From Vagococcus martis (GTDB taxonomy: Bacteria > Bacillota > Bacilli > Lactobacillales > Vagococcaceae): a stretch of DNA of 64,000 nucleotides. Where the stretch lies: positions 1,160,001 to 1,224,000 of the forward strand of contig NZ_MVAB01000001.1 in NCBI RefSeq assembly GCF_002026305.1, given 5' to 3'. The notes below the pieces were generated by a model. That model saw only the letters and a list, made by a program, of their open reading frames with translations, was not told the DNA's origin and did not search any database. The position numbers were made by a program, and so were the translations under genes. Position 1 is the stretch's first letter. Each line of letters starts with the position of its first letter. Positions 60,032-64,000 of this stretch are shown in pieces.

Positions 60032-61387
60032 ATGGAGTCGAAGAAAAAAGGGCATTTTAAAGGGATGGTACCACTAATAGTCTTCTTGATATTATATATG
60101 GCAACAGGGCTTATTTCAGGAAGCTTTGAAAGTATGCCTCTTATGATAGGGATTTTAATAGCAATAGGGATCGCTCTAACTATGAACAATAAAGATAATC
60201 CAACGACGTTTGATGAACGTGTTATGATGTTTTGTAAAGGTGGGGGAGATTCAGGTTTAATGTTGATGGTCGTTATCTTTATTTTAGCGGGTGCATTTTA
60301 TGGTGTTGCTAATGGAATGAAAGCAGTTGATTCAATCACAAATCTAGGATTAACGATTTTACCATCTAATATGATTCTTCCCGGTTTGTTTATCATAGCG
60401 TGTATCTTAAGTTTTTCAATGGGGACTTCAATGGGAACAGTTGCAGCACTGGCACCAATTGCCATTGACATTGCAGGAAAAACGAACTCTAATCTAGCTT
60501 TAGTTTGTGGGATAGTTGTAGGTGGTGCTATGTTTGGAGATAATTTATCATTTATTTCTGATACAACAATTGCAGCAACGAGAAGTCAAGGTGTATCAAT
60601 GAAAGATAAATTTAAAGCAAATATTTTACTAGTACTACCAGCTGTTGTGATTAATTTGGTATTATTAGCTTTTCAACCAATTGACACAACGACGTTATCT
60701 GGTGCAACGCATGATTTTAATCTCGTTAATATATTACCTTATGTGTTAGTTATTATTTTATCATTAATTGGTATTCAAGTTGTTTTAGTTATGGTAGCAG
60801 GTATTTTTTCAGGTATGATTATTGGTATGCTACATGGTGATTTTAATTTAATCGAATTTATGAAGATTGCTCATGATGGAATGAAAGGCATGGAAGATAT
60901 GGCGATCATTGCTATATTGGTAGGTGGATTAGTTGCTTTAATGAATTATTTAGGTGGTATAGACTGGTTACTAAGTGTTTTAACTAAAAATACTAAGAGT
61001 GCTCGTGGTGGAGAACTTTCTATTGCTGCCCTAGTGAGTTTAATGGATATCGCAACAACAAATAATACAATTTCAATTATCGCAGCAGGACCTCTAGCAA
61101 AAGATATCTCAAATCAATTTGGTATATCGCCATCTAGAACAGCTAGCTTATTAGATATTTTTTCAGCAGCTTTTAATGGGTTACTACCATATGCTGGACA
61201 ACTATTAGTGATTGGTGGTATGGCAGGAGTGTCACCAGTAAGCATTATGCCTTATAATTGGTATTCATTGTTAATGATTGTAGTTGCTTTAGTATCAATC
61301 GCTTTAGGTTTCCCAAAAGGGAAGTTATCAGATCATAGTAAATTTGCGACAGATAAAGCAGTAGTGGAAGGAGAAATCGTAAAATGA
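60032..61387 (+). CDS. NhaC-family sodium/proton antiporter-like transporter
   Basis: 451 residues from the ATG at 60032 (GGAGAGAG upstream); an in-frame ATG at 59915 would cover the promoter and operator, so the shorter start is used. Around eleven or twelve membrane segments, with the NhaC signature GTSMGTVAALAPIAIDI and SDTTIAATRSQG. It heads the operon with the kinase. NhaC proteins in catabolic operons probably carry organic substrates rather than only sodium; here uptake of the deoxypentose or nucleoside is an inference. Its stop overlaps the kinase start (ATGA). Confidence 0.85.
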   Translation: MESKKKGHFKGMVPLIVFLILYMATGLISGSFESMPLMIGILIAIGIALTMNNKDNPTTFDERVMMFCKGGGDSGLMLMVVIFILAGAFYGVANGMKAVDSITNLGLTILPSNMILPGLFIIACILSFSMGTSMGTVAALAPIAIDIAGKTNSNLALVCGIVVGGAMFGDNLSFISDTTIAATRSQGVSMKDKFKANILLVLPAVVINLVLLAFQPIDTTTLSGATHDFNLVNILPYVLVIILSLIGIQVVLVMVAGIFSGMIIGMLHGDFNLIEFMKIAHDGMKGMEDMAIIAILVGGLVALMNYLGGIDWLLSVLTKNTKSARGGELSIAALVSLMDIATTNNTISIIAAGPLAKDISNQFGISPSRTASLLDIFSAAFNGLLPYAGQLLVIGGMAGVSPVSIMPYNWYSLLMIVVALVSIALGFPKGKLSDHSKFATDKAVVEGEIVK

Positions 61388-62598
61388 GACAATTTGACGA
61401 ACATTTTTTAATGTCACATGACGATGTTAGAGAGTACGTATCAACATATTTAGGATTATTTGAAGAGATGGATACTCTAGTTGTTGAAGAAATTGGTGAT
61501 GGTAATATTAATTATGTGTTTAAGGTGACTGATCCAAATAGCAATAAAAGTGTGGTTGTAAAACAAGCAGATATTTTATTACGCTCGTCTGGTCGTCCGT
61601 TAGATATTAATCGAAATAAAATTGAAGCAGATATTTTAAAAATTCAGTATGATTTGATGCCTGAATACATTCCAGAAATCTATGATTATAATGAAAAAAT
61701 GGCAGCTCTTACGATGGAAGATATCTCAGCTTACAAAAATTTACGCTATGAATTATTAGAAAAACGACAATTTCCAAAATTAGCTGAAGAAATTAGTGAA
61801 TTTATGGCCAACGTTTTAGTCTCAACGAGTGATTTGGTATGGGATAGAAAAGATAAAAAAGAACAAGTAAAGAATTTTATTAATATTGATATGTGTGATA
61901 TTAGCGAAGACTTAGTTTTTACTGAACCTTACTATGATTATAAGAATCAAAATATCATTTTAGAAGATAATAAGGAATTTGTTGAGGAGTTCGTTTATCA
62001 AAATGAAGAATTGAGTGTACAAGTTGCGATATTACGTGACAAATACATGAATTATGCGCAATCACTTGTGCATGGAGATTTACATTCAGGTTCAATATTT
62101 GCGAATCAAGAGGGCATTAAAATCATTGATCCAGAGTTTGCATTTTATGGACCAATGGGTTACGACATTGGTAATGTGATAGGCAACTTATTTTTCTCTC
62201 TAGCACATAATGACTTTTTTAATACAGACGCCTCTTTTAAAAAGTGGTTATCTGAAACGATTGTTTCTATCTATGATTTAACTAAGGAGAAAATGAGTTA
62301 TGTAATAAAAGAAAAAACAACTTTACCATTATATCAAAATGCTTCTTTTATTGAGAATTATGTTTCAACTGTGATGCAGGATGCTTTAGGGTATGCAGGG
62401 ACAGAAATGATTCGTCGTACAATAGGGGATTCTAAAGTAAAAGAGATTTCGTCAGCACCAGAAACATCTGAAAGAATCCAAATGGAGAGAGTCATCCTAA
62501 CATTTGCGATAGACTGTATTATGGATAGAGATAAAATAGAGACAGGTGATCAATTAATACGTTGTTACCGTCTAGTAAAAAGTTGTACATTAAAGTAA
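61384..62598 (+). CDS. methylthioribose kinase-like (DrdK/MtnK-type) sugar kinase
   Basis: 404 residues of the aminoglycoside phosphotransferase-like fold. The catalytic loop is H230-G-D232-L-H-S-G, the metal site D249-P-E-F and the P-loop-like EEIGDGNINYVFKV. The MtnK family phosphorylates C1 of 5-methylthioribose or of 5-deoxyribose. The start overlaps the nhaC stop (ATGA), so the genes are coupled. Confidence 0.88.
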   Translation: MRQFDEHFLMSHDDVREYVSTYLGLFEEMDTLVVEEIGDGNINYVFKVTDPNSNKSVVVKQADILLRSSGRPLDINRNKIEADILKIQYDLMPEYIPEIYDYNEKMAALTMEDISAYKNLRYELLEKRQFPKLAEEISEFMANVLVSTSDLVWDRKDKKEQVKNFINIDMCDISEDLVFTEPYYDYKNQNIILEDNKEFVEEFVYQNEELSVQVAILRDKYMNYAQSLVHGDLHSGSIFANQEGIKIIDPEFAFYGPMGYDIGNVIGNLFFSLAHNDFFNTDASFKKWLSETIVSIYDLTKEKMSYVIKEKTTLPLYQNASFIENYVSTVMQDALGYAGTEMIRRTIGDSKVKEISSAPETSERIQMERVILTFAIDCIMDRDKIETGDQLIRCYRLVKSCTLK

Positions 62599-62608
62599 GG
62601 GAGATATA

Positions 62609-63664
62609 ATGATGCAAAGAGCAGATTATGACATGCCATTTTTGTTACAATATGAAAATGTTGCCTGGTATGAAGAGGGAAAAGTTAGAATATTAGACCG
62701 TCGAATTTATCCAACAGAAATTATTTTTGTTGAGTGTCACACGCATCAAGAAGTTGCGCAAGCAATCACAGATATGGTGACACAAAGTGCTGGTCCTTAT
62801 ACAGCTGCTGGTATGGGCATGGCGTTAGCAGCATATGAAGTAAAAGATTTACCAATAGATGAACAAAAAGACTATTTGGATAAAGCAGCTCATACAATTG
62901 GCTATGCTAGACCTACAACAGCCAATCGTATGACACAAATAACTGAAAATTGTGCCAATGTCGGAAAATTAGCATTAGATCATGGAACAAGCGCAATTGA
63001 GGCAATTTTTAATACGACGATTGACTCTTTAAATCGTCGCTACACTATTATGGATAAGGTTGGATGTACATTGTTAAAACAATTGCCTAAAAAAGGGAGT
63101 GTATTGACACAATGTTTTGGAGAAACCATTATCGGTACGCTATTTAGAGCAGCAAAAAAAGAAGGGTATGAGCTAGAGGTTTATTGCGCCGAGACTAGAC
63201 CGTATTTCCAAGGAGCTAGATTAACAGCTAGTTGTGTGGCGGATTTGGGGTTTTCTACAACCGTTGTGACAGATAATATGATTGCTTATATTATGGAAAA
63301 TAAAGGAATTGATGTTTTCACTTCAGCGGCTGATACGATTGCAAGAGATGGTCATATTGCGAATAAAATTGGAACAAATCAAATTGCTATTTTAGCACAA
63401 CACTATGAAGTGCCTTATTATGTTACGGGAATTCCTGATACAGATAAATTTGGTCGTGAAGATATAGTGATTGAAGAAAGAGACCCACAACAAGTCCTTG
63501 AATACAGAGGGATTAAGAATACGTTACCAAGTGTGAAAGGTATCTATCCATCATTTGATATTACACCACCAAGTAGAATTAGTGGGATTGTAACCGATAA
63601 AGGACTTTACTCACCTTATGATTTAGCCACCTATTTCACACATGAACAAACAAGATTTTATTAG
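62609..63664 (+). CDS. methylthioribose-1-phosphate isomerase-like (DrdI/MtnA-type)
   Basis: 351 residues, in the MtnA/eIF2B-like isomerase family. The catalytic Cys is C169 (LTQCFGET) and Asp is D242 (SAADTIARDGH); the signature ANKIGTNQIA is kept. The Cys neighbourhood differs from the common THCNTG of MtnA, as expected for the deoxyribose-1-phosphate branch. It converts the aldose 1-phosphate to ribulose 1-phosphate. It begins 10 bases after the kinase. Confidence 0.87.
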   Translation: MMQRADYDMPFLLQYENVAWYEEGKVRILDRRIYPTEIIFVECHTHQEVAQAITDMVTQSAGPYTAAGMGMALAAYEVKDLPIDEQKDYLDKAAHTIGYARPTTANRMTQITENCANVGKLALDHGTSAIEAIFNTTIDSLNRRYTIMDKVGCTLLKQLPKKGSVLTQCFGETIIGTLFRAAKKEGYELEVYCAETRPYFQGARLTASCVADLGFSTTVVTDNMIAYIMENKGIDVFTSAADTIARDGHIANKIGTNQIAILAQHYEVPYYVTGIPDTDKFGREDIVIEERDPQQVLEYRGIKNTLPSVKGIYPSFDITPPSRISGIVTDKGLYSPYDLATYFTHEQTRFY

Positions 63665-63736
63665 TCTGATTTATAGAGTTACCAATAATCTGTCAGATGT
63701 AAGATAAACAAAGAAGTAAATAAAAGGATGATAAAG

Positions 63737-64000
63737 ATGAAGTATGTAAAAGAAAGACAATTACTTGTAGATTATGGTAAACAAATGATTGGAGAAAAAC
63801 TAACGACCGGAACAGGGGGAAATTTAAGTATCTATATTAGGGAAGACAATGTTATGTTAATCACACCAAGTGGTATACCCTATATGGATACAGTACCTGA
63901 AGATATCGTGTTAATGACACTAGATGGGGAAGTTCTTGAAGGGGATCGAAAACCATCTAGTGAATATGATATGCATTGTATTTTTTATAAAAATACTGAC
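63737..64000 (+). CDS. class II aldolase (fuculose-phosphate aldolase family), 3' end beyond window
   Basis: The first 88 codons are present from the ATG at 63737 (AAAAGGATGATAAAG upstream). Motifs: GTGGNLS (25-31), TPSG (43-46) and PSSE (73-76) with the likely catalytic E76. The family cleaves ribulose-1-phosphate derivatives to DHAP and an aldehyde. Its place after the kinase and isomerase fits DrdA. The His ligands and C-terminus are outside the window. Confidence 0.9.
   Translation, partial: MKYVKERQLLVDYGKQMIGEKLTTGTGGNLSIYIREDNVMLITPSGIPYMDTVPEDIVLMTLDGEVLEGDRKPSSEYDMHCIFYKNTD

Overview
The window comes from a low-GC Gram-positive coccus of the Enterococcaceae, most likely Vagococcus or a close relative. 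The evidence is the low GC content, strong AAGGAGG-type ribosome binding sites, T-box leaders, an enterococcal-type 16S 5' end, the rpmH-dnaA-dnaN-recF-gyrBA origin block, and a flavin-based extracellular electron transfer locus. Genus is inferred from gene content, not from a search. The chromosome origin lies at about 24.5-26.5 kb. Genes mostly run away from it: minus strand from 24 to 7 kb, plus strand from 25 to 43 kb.

Region by region. 1-5 kb: the 5' end of a 16S rRNA gene reading out of the window, then a VanR/VanS-like two-component pair followed by a D,D-carboxypeptidase and a membrane-anchored serine hydrolase, probably a cell-wall stress module. 5-7 kb: a MazG-like protein and serS under a T-box. 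7-24.5 kb (minus): HicDH-like dehydrogenase, guaB, DUF1129 protein, ychF, DUF951 protein, parB/parA, rsmG, an unknown coiled-coil protein, mnmG, mnmE, an OppA-like lipoprotein under its own T-box, an IS1202/ISNCY-type insertion sequence, jag, yidC, rnpA, rpmH. 25-41 kb (plus): dnaA, oriC, dnaN, gpx, yaaA, recF, gyrB, gyrA, a MutS-like gene broken by two frameshifts, rpsF, ssb, rpsR, rplI, dnaB, purA, degV. 41.8-44.7 kb: a DUF3290/DUF421 pair and an ABC-F ATPase.

44.8-51.7 kb holds an extracellular electron transfer locus: polyprenyl diphosphate synthase (DmkB), EetB-like membrane protein, type II NADH dehydrogenase with a C-terminal membrane domain (Ndh2), FMN-carrying lipoprotein (PplA-like), ApbE flavin transferase (FmnB) and UbiA/MenA prenyltransferase (DmkA). 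Together they would make a dedicated demethylmenaquinone, reduce it with NADH, and pass electrons to a flavinylated surface lipoprotein. No eetA is seen. A small zinc-ribbon gene follows.

51.7-57.8 kb is a nest of insertion sequences. An IS1182-type element bounded by 25-bp perfect inverted repeats has been interrupted by two different ISL3 elements (each with an exact 8-bp target duplication) and by an IS30 element (13-bp duplication). Two short MITE-like copies elsewhere (about 6.96 and 42.93 kb) share its terminal repeats and sit between convergent genes at their stop codons.

57.8-64 kb carries a divergent catabolic cluster: DeoR regulator and iron alcohol dehydrogenase on one side; NhaC transporter, MtnK-like kinase, MtnA-like isomerase and a class II aldolase (cut by the window end) on the other. 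It fits a 5-deoxypentose/methylthioribose salvage route (DHAP shunt) giving DHAP plus an aldehyde that the dehydrogenase could reduce. A matching 20/21-bp motif lies before both transcription units. No tRNA gene or CRISPR array was seen.
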